DNA from: Marinobacterium nitratireducens
Lineage (GTDB): Bacteria; Pseudomonadota; Gammaproteobacteria; Pseudomonadales; Balneatricaceae
NCBI RefSeq assembly: GCF_014645375.1
Contig: NZ_BMLT01000006.1
Coordinates: forward strand, 1 to 64,000
Direction: 5' to 3'
Length of the DNA stretch: 64,000 nt
The translations under genes were made by a program, and so were the position numbers. The notes beneath the pieces were generated by a model that ran no database searches, was not told the DNA's origin, and was given only the letters and a program-made list of their open reading frames with translations. Below, one piece after another: positions 7,031-15,846 of the stretch (its first letter is position 1; the number at the start of each line of letters is the position of its first letter).

Positions 7031-9880
7031 TTACAACAGCCCGTCCAGGTGGCCGTAGAAGCGGCTCTTCAGTGCCGGATGGTGACCGGTCAGGGGTATG
7101 CAGCGCCATTCGTATTCAAGCCGCTGCAGGTCGCTGAGGCTTACCCTTCGGTTGTGTTGCTCCAGCGCCTGCTGCAGCCTTTGCATCTGATATTCCAGCC
7201 GTGCCGCCTGATCCTCTTCCGGCGACGGCAGGCCCAGCTCTATTTCCAGCTGGATGCAAAGCTGACGCAGGGGCTCCGCGGCGGCGGCGGCAAGGTCCGG
7301 CATCAGCTCCGGCTCGCGCAGCACCTGGTTAAGCAACTGGTAGCGTTGTTCGATCAGGTCGGCAAACTCGCTGTTGCAGCGGTCCTGCATGTTCCACTGC
7401 GCCTGTATCGACTCCAGTGTTCCGGCTTCGGCCGACGACTGCCCGAGCAGCGATTCGAGCTGGTCGCAGAGGCCGATTCTGGCTTCCAGTGCCGCGAAGG
7501 GGGCCGAGTGTCGTAGCTGCTCCAGGTCGCTGCATTCCTGCTCGAGTTGCGTCGCAGCGGATTCGAAACGTCGCGCGCAGGGCTCGCTGAATTCGCTGTC
7601 CAGCGCCGCGAAGGCCTCGCGGGCCTGGCGCAGCTGCGCCTGAATTCGTTCGCTGCCGCAGGGGGTTTCCAGCAGCTGTTCGAGCTCCTTGCAGAGGCTT
7701 TCCGCCTGGTCGCGCTGCTCGACTTTCTGCCGGCGATGGCGCTGCTGGCTGTCGTTCAGACGCTCGAAAATGGTGTCGCAGTGGCCGCGGAACTGTTTCC
7801 ACAGACGCTGCTCCTGATTGCGGAAGGTTTTGCCCGCCGCTTTCCATTCCTGCTGCAGCTGCCGGGCCTCCCGGGCGGCTTCCTGAGGCTCGTCGGCGTC
7901 GCACAGGGCGGCGGCTTTTGCCACCAGGTCCCGCTTGGTCTCCAGGCAGCCCCGGTAGTGTTCCTGCAGACGGCCATCGAGCTGCTGCAGCAGGGCGTTG
8001 AAGCGCTCCTGGACTTCCCGTCCCGGCACCCGGTCGACCGGCGCGTACTGCTTCCATTCCTGCTTTGCCGCCCGACTGATGGTTTCGATGCCTTTCCAGT
8101 CGGGCTGCAGCCAGTCGATGCTGGCGATATAGGTGTCGAGCTGATCGCAGATCGTGGTCCGCTGTTTCAGGTTTTCCCGGCGAAGCTCGCCGAGCGAGGC
8201 GAAATATTCTTCGCACGGCGCATAGGCGCGGTCGGAAGCCTCCTTGAAGCGGCGCCAGAGGGTCTGGGAGTGCACGGCATCGGTGCTGTCCAGCATTTTC
8301 CACTGCTGCTGCAGGCGGCGGATGCTTTCGGCCCGCTCGGGGGCGGGGAGATCGCTGTCGATCAGCGCTTCCATCTCGGCGCAAAGCTGCTCTTTTTTCG
8401 GCGTCACCGCGAAACCCTGCCAGTCCCTGAGCTCCTGCAGCTGCGCGTGCAGTTGCTTGAAGCGCAGATCCAGTGCCGTCGGGACCTGACCGTTGAGTAT
8501 CTCCAGCGCGTCAGTCGCCTGCTGGTGGTACCTGCCGGCCTGCTTGACGTGTCCCTCGTCGATGGCGGCTGCCAGGTTGTCGAGTTGCGACTCCAGCGAG
8601 CGCTGCGTTTCGTGGGACTGCTGCTGCAGGGCCTCGCGTTGCTTGCGGGCCTGGCGCAGTGCTGCGGCGGCTTTCTGCAGGCGCTCGGGCTGATTCAGAT
8701 TGGCGGGCCAGTCGATCTGCTGAAGCAGCTTTTCGATACGCTGTTGCTGCTTGCGCAGTTTTGCGGGGCCCAGGTCCTCGATCGGCTGCCTCAGCAACTG
8801 ATCCAGTTCTGCGCTGTGCCGCGCCTCGGCGTCGATGCACTCGGCAATCCGGCGAATCCGCTCGATCCGGTCCTGAGGCGGGACGCTTCCGTCCCCATCG
8901 CCGGGATGCTCCAGTTGTTGCCAGTCCTGCATCCACTGTTCCAGCGAGCCGTGCAGGTTTGCGGCGTCGAGGCTGCCGCCGGCGGCGGCCTGGGCGCTCT
9001 GATTTTCCAGCTCGTTCAGCCGTTCCAGCAATGTCTCCCGGGCGGCGAGGTAGGCGCGCTGCTGCTGCGCCTCGCGCTCGCGGGCTTCGGCCTCGGCGCG
9101 AGCCTTTTTGGCACGCTGGTGGCAGACCTCGCGGGCCTGTTCGCAGCGCTGTGCCAGACTGTCGGCAGTGGCGGGCAATTCCTGCCATTGTGCGCCCAGT
9201 GCGTCGACCAGAGCACCATACTGGGGCATCAGCTCGCCGCGGGCCAGTTGTTCAAAGCGCTCGACGAGCTCGGTCCGGCGTTGCTGCAGCGCCTGGCGTT
9301 CGCGCTCGGCTTCGCGCAGGGTCTGCAGTTTGTCGCGCAGAATCCTGTAAACCGCCTTGTCGCGCTGGCGTACCTCCCGGCCCAGACGCTCGAGCAGCGC
9401 TTCGCTCTCGAGCCGGGTCGCGGCCAGACGCCGGGTGCGTGCGGTCTGGGCATTGAGGATCACAATTTCCAGATTGCTTTCGGCGTGCACCCTTTCCACG
9501 GCGGCCTGCTGCAGCTCTGCCTGCCGGCAGTTCAGGGCGATATGGGTCAGCAGGTCCTCATCGGCGATTTCGTTGATGCAGTGCAGGCGCTGCTCGAGCG
9601 ACAGCTGATCGTCGTCGCTGTTGATCAGGCGACACAGCTGCTCGCTTGCCTGCTGACGAATCGCCGGATCGGGTTCGTTGTTCAGCGCCTGCAGCAGAGT
9701 GTCGGGGTTGACGACCCGCGCCAGCGCGGCCTTGCGCACCTCTGCATCTTGATCCGACTGTGCCAGGCGGGAAATAATCGCCTGCTCTTCGGGGCTGTCT
9801 GCCAGCATCCTGCTGATGGCGCGTATCCGTACGTCCGCCTTGCTGCTTTGCCATTTGGGCCGGAAGAACTTCGCAAACAT
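7031..9880 (-). CDS. DUF349 repeat coiled-coil protein, function unknown
   Basis: A 949-residue, strongly charged, mostly helical protein. The first 170 residues look like short HEAT-like helical repeats (ALARVVNPDTLLQALNNEPDPAIRQQAS and similar). Residues 180-300 are a long coiled coil rich in R, E and Q. At least three later segments repeat a W-K...F motif (WKMLDSTD, WKQYAPVD, WKAAGKTF), the hallmark of DUF349. There is no signal peptide or membrane segment, so it is likely cytoplasmic. Proteins with this architecture are found in Pseudomonas and its relatives, but I know of no established role. A long antisense reading frame covers it and is a codon-usage shadow. Confidence 0.75.
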   Translation of the reverse strand: MFAKFFRPKWQSSKADVRIRAISRMLADSPEEQAIISRLAQSDQDAEVRKAALARVVNPDTLLQALNNEPDPAIRQQASEQLCRLINSDDDQLSLEQRLHCINEIADEDLLTHIALNCRQAELQQAAVERVHAESNLEIVILNAQTARTRRLAATRLESEALLERLGREVRQRDKAVYRILRDKLQTLREAERERQALQQRRTELVERFEQLARGELMPQYGALVDALGAQWQELPATADSLAQRCEQAREVCHQRAKKARAEAEAREREAQQQRAYLAARETLLERLNELENQSAQAAAGGSLDAANLHGSLEQWMQDWQQLEHPGDGDGSVPPQDRIERIRRIAECIDAEARHSAELDQLLRQPIEDLGPAKLRKQQQRIEKLLQQIDWPANLNQPERLQKAAAALRQARKQREALQQQSHETQRSLESQLDNLAAAIDEGHVKQAGRYHQQATDALEILNGQVPTALDLRFKQLHAQLQELRDWQGFAVTPKKEQLCAEMEALIDSDLPAPERAESIRRLQQQWKMLDSTDAVHSQTLWRRFKEASDRAYAPCEEYFASLGELRRENLKQRTTICDQLDTYIASIDWLQPDWKGIETISRAAKQEWKQYAPVDRVPGREVQERFNALLQQLDGRLQEHYRGCLETKRDLVAKAAALCDADEPQEAAREARQLQQEWKAAGKTFRNQEQRLWKQFRGHCDTIFERLNDSQQRHRRQKVEQRDQAESLCKELEQLLETPCGSERIQAQLRQAREAFAALDSEFSEPCARRFESAATQLEQECSDLEQLRHSAPFAALEARIGLCDQLESLLGQSSAEAGTLESIQAQWNMQDRCNSEFADLIEQRYQLLNQVLREPELMPDLAAAAAEPLRQLCIQLEIELGLPSPEEDQAARLEYQMQRLQQALEQHNRRVSLSDLQRLEYEWRCIPLTGHHPALKSRFYGHLDGLL

Positions 9881-9930
9881 CGTAACGGGGGTCCCAGTAA
9901 GGATTGAACAGCCCGGTGCAGGAAAACCCG

Positions 9931-9952
9931 GATGCCATGACTGGATGGCATC
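9931..9952. repeat. Perfect hairpin in the ychJ-DUF349 gap
   Basis: GATGCCAT, six-base loop GACTGG, ATGGCATC. It lies about 50 bases upstream of the DUF349 gene start. No T run follows on either strand, so it is not a standard terminator. It may be a leader stem or part of an operator. The rest of 9881-10091 shows nothing definite. Confidence 0.35.
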
Positions 9953-10091
9953 GCCGCATGCACAGGGCCGCTACGGGAAAGCTGGCTATTCTACCGGCGC
10001 CCGGGAGGGCAGGGAAAGGGTTGACATCGCAGTAATAGATGTACGGGCGCTGAACTGTTGTCGCCTGACCGCGCAGACAGGGCGTTGCGGC

Positions 10092-10523
10092 CTAGAGTGG
10101 TGGCAGTATTTCGACCTCGCCGTCGACATAGACCCAGCGCCCCCGTTCACGGCGAAAGCGCGAGCGCTCGTGCAGCCGGCCCTTTTCGTCGCCGGCCTCG
10201 AAACTGGCGATGAATTCGACTTCGCCGCGCTCGTCGCGTGCACGCCCCTTGCGCCGGCCGATTATCTGCAGGCCGGTCCAGAGGGTGCTGGCGGTCTGTT
10301 CTTGCAGAACGGCGGCATCGTCGGGGCGGCGCCTGTTCGCCGCCAGGGTCTCGATCAGATAGTCCACCTGGCCGAGGGCGAAGGCGGTGTAACGGGAGCG
10401 CATCAGCACCTCTGCGGTAGCCGCCGGTGTGCGGCCGCTGATAGCCGGCTCGCAGCAATCCCGATACGGCTTGCCGCTGCCGCAGGGGCAGGGCTGATTG
10501 AGGGTCTTGTCGTCGTGCAGCAT
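10092..10523 (-). CDS. ychJ: YchJ family SEC-C motif protein
   Basis: A 143-residue protein with an N-terminal SEC-C zinc-binding motif, CPCGSGKPYRDCC at residues 12-24, followed by an NTF2-like alpha/beta domain (TAEVLMRSRYTAFALGQVDYL through FRRERGRWVYVDGEV). This is the UPF0225/YchJ family, whose function is not established. Cysteines of the metal motif are all present. It diverges from sbcB across 135 bases. Confidence 0.88.
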   Translation of the reverse strand: MLHDDKTLNQPCPCGSGKPYRDCCEPAISGRTPAATAEVLMRSRYTAFALGQVDYLIETLAANRRRPDDAAVLQEQTASTLWTGLQIIGRRKGRARDERGEVEFIASFEAGDEKGRLHERSRFRRERGRWVYVDGEVEILPPL

Positions 10524-10658
10524 GTCGGTTTGCGATACCCTTGGCTGGCCGCTGGTGGAGCGGCAGTGGTAGGATTTTCGTCTGTCGCTTCAGAACCGAC
10601 AGTCTACCGCGGGTTTTCCATAACGCCTATTTTCGAGCTTTGCAGCAGGGAAACATTG

Positions 10659-12122
10659 ATGTCAGTCTCCTCCACGCCGACCTTCTTCTGGCATGACTAC
10701 GAAACCTTCGGTGCCGACCCGCGACGGGACAGGCCCGCCCAGTTTGCCGGGGTGCGCACCGATATGGATCTCAACATCATCGAAGAACCGGTGATGTTCT
10801 ACTGCAAGCCGGCCGAGGATCTGCTGCCGAACCCGGAAGCCTGTCTGATTACGGGTATTACGCCGCAGCAGGCGATGAGCGAGGGTGTCTGCGAGGCTGA
10901 GTTCGCGGCCCGGGTGCAGGCGGAGCTGGGGCGGCCCGGCACCTGCGGAGTGGGCTACAACAGCATCCGCTTTGACGATGAAGTGACCCGGCATACGCTT
11001 TATCGCAACTTCTACGACCCTTACGCCCGCGAGTGGCAAAATGACTGTTCGCGCTGGGATATCATCGATATGTTGCGCCTGACGCGGGCGCTGCGGCCCG
11101 AGGGTATCGAGTGGCCGAGCTACGAGGACGGCTCGCCCAGTCTGCGGCTGGAAGATCTGACCCGCGCCAACGGCATCGAACACGGCCAGGCGCACGACGC
11201 CCTTTCCGACGTCTACGCCACCATCGGCATGGCGCGGCTGGTACGCGAGCGCCAGCCCAAGCTGTACCAGTACGTGCTGCAGAATCGCGGCAAGCGCGCG
11301 ATACAGGGGATGCTGGATATCCAGAATCACAAGCCGGTGCTGCATGTGTCGTCCCGCTACCCCTCGGAGTGGGGGAACCTTGCACTGGTAGCACCGCTGG
11401 CGACTCACCCGGTAAATCGCAACAGCGTCATTGTCTGGGATCTGCGAATCGACCCTTCGCCGATGCTGCAACTGCCGGCGGCTGAAATCCGCCGCCTGAT
11501 GTACACCCCCGCGGCGGAGCTGAGCGATACCGAACCGCGCATTGCGCTCAAGCAGCTGCATACCAACAAATGCCCGGTCGTGGCCCCGGCCAGCCTGATC
11601 CGGGACGCCGCCGAGGCTGCCCGTTTCGAGATCGATGGCGATACCTGTCGCGCGCATCTGCAGATCCTGCGCAACTTCAGTGGCCTGGACGCTTTGCTGA
11701 CGGAAGTGTTCGGCGAGAGCGACTTCGAGCCAACCTCGGATCCCGATCTGATGCTCTATGGCGGCGGTTTCTTCGGCGAATCGGACAAACGCGCGATGGA
11801 GCAGATCCGTGACTGCGAGCCGCAGGCGCTCGGCGAGTTGCAGGTGGCTTTTCAGGACCCCCGCCTCGAGGAAATGCTGCTGCGCTACAAGGCGCGAAAC
11901 TACCCCTTCACGCTGACCGACGAGGAGCGCAGTCAGTGGGAGGAGTTCCGCCGGCGCAAATTGCTGGGGCCGGACAGCGACGGCTACCTGACGATGCCGC
12001 AGTTCTACGAGCGCCTCAACAGCCTGTACCAGGCGAGCGAACGCACCGATGCCGAGCGCCGGCTGCTGGAGGAGCTCAACGTCTACGCCGAAGCGATCTA
12101 TCCGATGGAAGAGTTCTTCTGA
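10659..12122 (+). CDS. sbcB: Exodeoxyribonuclease I
   Basis: Single-strand 3'-5' DNA exonuclease used in recombination and mismatch repair; it interacts with single-strand binding protein. The DEDD catalytic residues are visible: Asp13 and Glu15 in DYETFG, the GYNSIRFDDE block, and HDALSDVYAT near the end of the nuclease domain. The C-terminal SH3-like and helical domains follow (KCPVVAPASL, NYPFTLTDEERSQWEEFR). Length from ATG 10659 is 487 residues, close to the family norm. CAGGGA lies before this start; the frame stays open far upstream but without family similarity. Its TGA overlaps the ATG of the next gene. Confidence 0.95.
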   Translation: MSVSSTPTFFWHDYETFGADPRRDRPAQFAGVRTDMDLNIIEEPVMFYCKPAEDLLPNPEACLITGITPQQAMSEGVCEAEFAARVQAELGRPGTCGVGYNSIRFDDEVTRHTLYRNFYDPYAREWQNDCSRWDIIDMLRLTRALRPEGIEWPSYEDGSPSLRLEDLTRANGIEHGQAHDALSDVYATIGMARLVRERQPKLYQYVLQNRGKRAIQGMLDIQNHKPVLHVSSRYPSEWGNLALVAPLATHPVNRNSVIVWDLRIDPSPMLQLPAAEIRRLMYTPAAELSDTEPRIALKQLHTNKCPVVAPASLIRDAAEAARFEIDGDTCRAHLQILRNFSGLDALLTEVFGESDFEPTSDPDLMLYGGGFFGESDKRAMEQIRDCEPQALGELQVAFQDPRLEEMLLRYKARNYPFTLTDEERSQWEEFRRRKLLGPDSDGYLTMPQFYERLNSLYQASERTDAERRLLEELNVYAEAIYPMEEFF

Positions 12123-12442
12123 TGGAGCGGCGACTGCCGTTACTGCTGCTCGGCTGGATGCTGTTGCCGGTCGCCGCCGCAAAGGCGCTCGAGTATCGGG
12201 TCGTGCCGTCAGCACAGGCGGCGCCGAAGCCTTTGCCGCAGGCGGTGGTGGTGCCCTATTCATCAACGCCCTCTAAGATGCACCAGGTCGAGATAGGCGT
12301 GGCCGGAGAGCCGGGGCAGCAGGTCGGGGAAGATGCGGTGTTCGAGCGGATCCGGCGCGCCCGGCCGCTCGAGCGGTGCCTGGTGGAACCGGGCACCGAG
12401 TGCGATCTTGGTATCTATCCGGGGACGGGGGAGGAGCCCTAA
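12122..12442 (+). CDS. Small exported protein of unknown function
   Basis: A 106-residue reading frame begins in the TGATG overlap with sbcB, typical of translational coupling. Residues 1-20 (LPLLLLGWMLLPVAAA core) form a credible Sec signal peptide. The mature part is proline- and glutamine-rich and then acidic, with two cysteines near the end (CLVEPGTEC) that could form a disulfide in the periplasm. Its stop overlaps the stop of the convergent protease gene by 4 bases. I do not recognise the family. The coupling and signal peptide make it likely to be real; shortness is the main doubt. Confidence 0.6.
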   Translation: MERRLPLLLLGWMLLPVAAAKALEYRVVPSAQAAPKPLPQAVVVPYSSTPSKMHQVEIGVAGEPGQQVGEDAVFERIRRARPLERCLVEPGTECDLGIYPGTGEEP

Positions 12443-15294
12443 GCCTCCGGTACGAAGGCGTGGGCGGCTTTCAGCGCGGCGATGCGGTCATCCGCGCGGC
12501 GCCCGGTTTCCTTCGCCGCGAATTCATCCTTGACGCCATTGCCGAAGCTGCGCACCAGCAGGCTGCGTTCGCCGAGCCCGGCAAAGGCCTGGCGTACATC
12601 ATCGACCGTCAGTGCTCTTAGCGCGGCCGCCAGCTGTTCGCGGCTGTCGAAGTCGAGCTCCTGATTGTCCAGTTCCTGCCAGTAACGGCGGCTGCGCTGA
12701 TTGAGAGTGCTTTCCTTTTCCAGCAGGCGTGACAGCGCACTGGTGCGGTAGGCATCCAGCTGGCCGTCGACGAGGCTGTCGACATCCGATTGCATGTCCG
12801 CCAGGAAAGCATCGATTTTCTGTTCCAGCGTCACCGGATCTGCAACCGGCGACTGCACCACGAATGCCAGTCCCGGCACATGACGCAGTGGCAGCGGCGA
12901 GGCGAAGACAATGTAGCCTAGTTGCTGCTCGGTGCGCAGTTCGTTATAGAACGGCGATGCCAGCATTTCGCCGAGAATGCCATAGGCGGCGCGGGTTTTG
13001 AGGCGTGTGTCGGCGCCCTGAAAGTAGAGGGTTACCGCGGAGTCGGCATGATCGATCGGCAGTGTCTGCACCAGCGCCTCTCCCGCCTTGAGCTGTACCA
13101 CCGGGATTTCGGGCGGCACCGCCACTTGCGCGTCTGCGCGCAGTCGCTCGTTGACCTGGCGCGTCATGGCGATGGCATCCTCCGGCAGCAGATTGCCATG
13201 GGCCAGCGCCCGCAGCGAGGTTTTCGCCAGCAGACGCGGGATGAAGGCGCGCAGTTGCGCCAGATCCAGGGGCTCAAGCGCCGCCAGCCTTTGTGTGCTG
13301 GAGTACTGCGGCAGCAGCAGGTCGTACAACTCGCCCGTGGTCTGGTTGTAGGGCTTGTCGTTACGCTCGTTGGCCAGCTCCTGGGCCAGCTGGCGCTTCA
13401 GCAGTTCGAAGCGCGCCGGGTCCAGCGTCGGCCTGGCCATGGCCTCTAGCAGCGCGTCGAGCAGTACCGGCTGGCGCTCGCTGAACCCTGACAGCCGCAC
13501 GCTGACACCGCGCAGGTGCGGATACAGATTGGCGGACAGGCCAGCAAGACCGGCGTCGTAGAGGGTTTCGTTGAGGGCGTCGTTGACCATGCGGGTGTAC
13601 AGGGCCGTCAGCACCGAAGAGGTCGCATCGGCATTGGCCTGGGACGATTGCAGCGAAAAGAAGAAGTCGGCCCGGGGAACGCGGAAGTCGCTATCCTGCT
13701 GGAACCAGAGTTCGGCGCCGCGCTCTGCCAGTATCTGTCGCGGCCGGTCGGAGTAGGGCGGCTGCAACGGTTTCAGCGCCAGGTCGTCGGCAATGAAGGG
13801 GTTGGGGTTGCGGACGGCGAGGAAGTCCTCGCCGTCGGGATTGCGGCGCCACTGCGCAAGCTTCGCGTCAGTCAGCGGCATGAGGCGGTAGCCGGCCTGG
13901 TACCAGGGATCGAGCTGATCGGTGTCGAGGTTCCGCGCCTGGCGGCTCAGCAGCATGTTGTCCGGTCGCACCGGCTCCAGAAAGCGTCGGATCAGATCGC
14001 CGTCGAAAGCACTGAAATGGAAGTTGGCATCGACGGCGTGCTCGACCGGGTATTCCTGCAGGGCGCGGGACAGACGACGCACGTAGTGGGACGGGTCGCC
14101 GGGCTCGGCAAAACGGAAACGGGTTTCGGCGAGGCGCCTTTCCTCATCGTAAAGGCCGGCGTCGATGCCGTCCTGGCGCAGCAGTCGGATGTAGCTGAAA
14201 AACAGCGCCACCACTTCCTGGTAGTGGGTCATGCCGGCTTCCGTCAGATCCATACTGACGATCAGTGACGAGCTGTCCGGCAGGTCCATGCCGGAGGAGG
14301 CACTGAGCCCGTTGGCCCAGCCTCGGCTCTTGAGCGCGGACAGCAGGCTGCCGTGTCCTTCGTAGCCGATCAGGCTGGACAGGTAGTACAGCGGCTTCTC
14401 GGCCCAGTAATCCCGGGCCGGTGGCAGCGGGAAGCTGAGGGTGACATTGTGCGTGTCATCCAGCGTGCGGATGTCGAGCTGTGCCGGCAGGGTCCCCTCG
14501 CGGTAGAGCGGCACCTTGTTCCGGTAGGGCTTGGCGTCGAAGTTCGGGACGGCATCGAAACGTTTTTCGACCATGGCGCGAAGCTCGGACACCGGCTCCT
14601 TGCCGAGCACCACCAGGCGCATCAGGTTGGCCGAATAGTAGCGCCGGTAAAAGTCGATCAGATCCCGGCGCAGCGCTCCGTCGTCGTCATTGGCGAGGGT
14701 ATCGAGGCTGCCCACGTTGAACTGGCTGAAGCTGTGCTCCGGGTTGATCAGGCGCTTGTAAACGCTCCAGATACGGCGCCCGTCGTCGCGCAGGCCGCTC
14801 TGGTACTCCGAATGCACGGCATGGCGCTCGCGATCGACGTACTTTTCATCGAACAGCGGCGCTATGAAGAACTGGGCGAAGCGGTCCAGCGTTGGCTCCA
14901 GCTGGTCGGCGCTGACGTCGAAGAAGTAGTTGGTGTTGTCGTACGAGGTGTAGGCATTGTGACTGCCGCCGTTGGCGCGAATAAAGGCCTGATAGGCGCC
15001 GGCCTCGGGGTACTTTTCGGTACCCAGAAACAGCATGTGCTCGAGGAAGTGCGCCAGTCCCTGGCGCTCGGCCGGATCCGCGTTAGAGCCTACATCGACA
15101 TCCAGCGATGCCGCCGCCTTGTCGGTATCGGCATCGGAAATCACCATTACCTCGAGGCCATTGCCGAGGGTGAAGCTGTCGTAGATGCGGTCGTCATTGG
15201 GGCTGATGCGGATATCGGCCGCTGCCTGTGCGAGGGAGGCCAAAAGCCAGAACAGCAACAGGGTCAGCGGAGCGAGCAGGCGTTTCGTCATCAT
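12439..15294 (-). CDS. M16 family zinc metalloprotease (pitrilysin/insulinase-like)
   Basis: A 951-residue exported protease of the protease III/insulinase group, probably periplasmic, degrading small polypeptides. A signal peptide (LLAPLTLLLFWLLASLAQA) leads. The inverted zinc motif HFLEH is at residues 82-86 (counting from ATG 15294), followed about 75 residues later by the third ligand region HAVHSEYQSG. The full length implies the four-domain clam-shell with an active N-terminal and inactive C-terminal half. Adjacent ATG codons at 15294 and 15291 are equally possible starts. E. coli PtrA is the nearest well-known member, but orthology is not certain. Confidence 0.9.
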   Translation of the reverse strand: MMTKRLLAPLTLLLFWLLASLAQAAADIRISPNDDRIYDSFTLGNGLEVMVISDADTDKAAASLDVDVGSNADPAERQGLAHFLEHMLFLGTEKYPEAGAYQAFIRANGGSHNAYTSYDNTNYFFDVSADQLEPTLDRFAQFFIAPLFDEKYVDRERHAVHSEYQSGLRDDGRRIWSVYKRLINPEHSFSQFNVGSLDTLANDDDGALRRDLIDFYRRYYSANLMRLVVLGKEPVSELRAMVEKRFDAVPNFDAKPYRNKVPLYREGTLPAQLDIRTLDDTHNVTLSFPLPPARDYWAEKPLYYLSSLIGYEGHGSLLSALKSRGWANGLSASSGMDLPDSSSLIVSMDLTEAGMTHYQEVVALFFSYIRLLRQDGIDAGLYDEERRLAETRFRFAEPGDPSHYVRRLSRALQEYPVEHAVDANFHFSAFDGDLIRRFLEPVRPDNMLLSRQARNLDTDQLDPWYQAGYRLMPLTDAKLAQWRRNPDGEDFLAVRNPNPFIADDLALKPLQPPYSDRPRQILAERGAELWFQQDSDFRVPRADFFFSLQSSQANADATSSVLTALYTRMVNDALNETLYDAGLAGLSANLYPHLRGVSVRLSGFSERQPVLLDALLEAMARPTLDPARFELLKRQLAQELANERNDKPYNQTTGELYDLLLPQYSSTQRLAALEPLDLAQLRAFIPRLLAKTSLRALAHGNLLPEDAIAMTRQVNERLRADAQVAVPPEIPVVQLKAGEALVQTLPIDHADSAVTLYFQGADTRLKTRAAYGILGEMLASPFYNELRTEQQLGYIVFASPLPLRHVPGLAFVVQSPVADPVTLEQKIDAFLADMQSDVDSLVDGQLDAYRTSALSRLLEKESTLNQRSRRYWQELDNQELDFDSREQLAAALRALTVDDVRQAFAGLGERSLLVRSFGNGVKDEFAAKETGRRADDRIAALKAAHAFVPEA

Positions 15295-15465
15295 GGAAAA
15301 AGCAATCCTCGGTACAGACGGCACTGGGTGACCACCAGTTTAATGAGGCAGGGGTTCGGATGTCACGGATGAGACCCGCGGCGGCGGCTAAAGTTCGCCG
15401 TGGCAGCGGTGCCGCTCTGCCGATACAATTCAGAGGGTCCGCAAGTCCGGCCGGGAAGGAGTCCC

Positions 15466-15846
15466 ATGAACCGCGAAAAAGTGATTTACGCTTTCTTTAT
15501 CGTGCTGGCGCTGACGCTGAACTTCGGCTTCTTCGTCGGTGAACTGCACAACCCTTCACATCACAACATCTTCGAACTGTTTGCCGCGCTGGTGGTAAGC
15601 CTGATCACCACGGTTCTCAAATTCGGTGACCGTACCCACCTCGGTGCGCTGATGATGGCCACCAGCCTGGTGGCGGATCTGCAGCTGATCACGGCGTCGC
15701 TGATCTGGGGCTATGCCACCCATATCGGCGGAGGCGTCGATGAGGCGGCCGTCGCCAGTATAGTGTCGTTTTCCGGCGGCGCGCTGATGGCCAATTTCGT
15801 GTCGGTGATCCTGCTGGTAGTCGAGACCGTCATGGTCCGTCGATGA
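15466..15846 (+). CDS. Small four-helix membrane protein coupled to a K+ channel
   Basis: A 126-residue protein with four hydrophobic stretches (VIYAFFIVLALTLNFGFFVG; FELFAALVVSLITTVL; LGALMMATSLVADLQLITASLIWG; a C-terminal FVSVILLVVETVMV). GGAAGGA precedes ATG 15466. Its last four bases overlap the start of the K+ channel gene as ATGA, so the two are translationally coupled and probably work together. It resembles a domain-of-unknown-function family (possibly DUF6394) that I recall beside such channels in marine gammaproteobacteria. A role as a channel accessory subunit is inference. Confidence 0.75.
   Translation: MNREKVIYAFFIVLALTLNFGFFVGELHNPSHHNIFELFAALVVSLITTVLKFGDRTHLGALMMATSLVADLQLITASLIWGYATHIGGGVDEAAVASIVSFSGGALMANFVSVILLVVETVMVRR

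Noticed and set aside
7547-9907. A 786-codon plus-strand frame antisense to the DUF349 gene
   Set aside because: Leucine- and glutamine-rich mirror of a coiled-coil gene in high-GC DNA; no domain, and the opposite strand has a coherent protein with a proper start and terminator.
10659-10661. In-frame sequence upstream of sbcB as a fused N-terminal domain (9816-10658)
   Set aside because: The upstream part is antisense to ychJ and lacks homology, while the exonuclease begins exactly at ATG 10659 with its own ribosome site.
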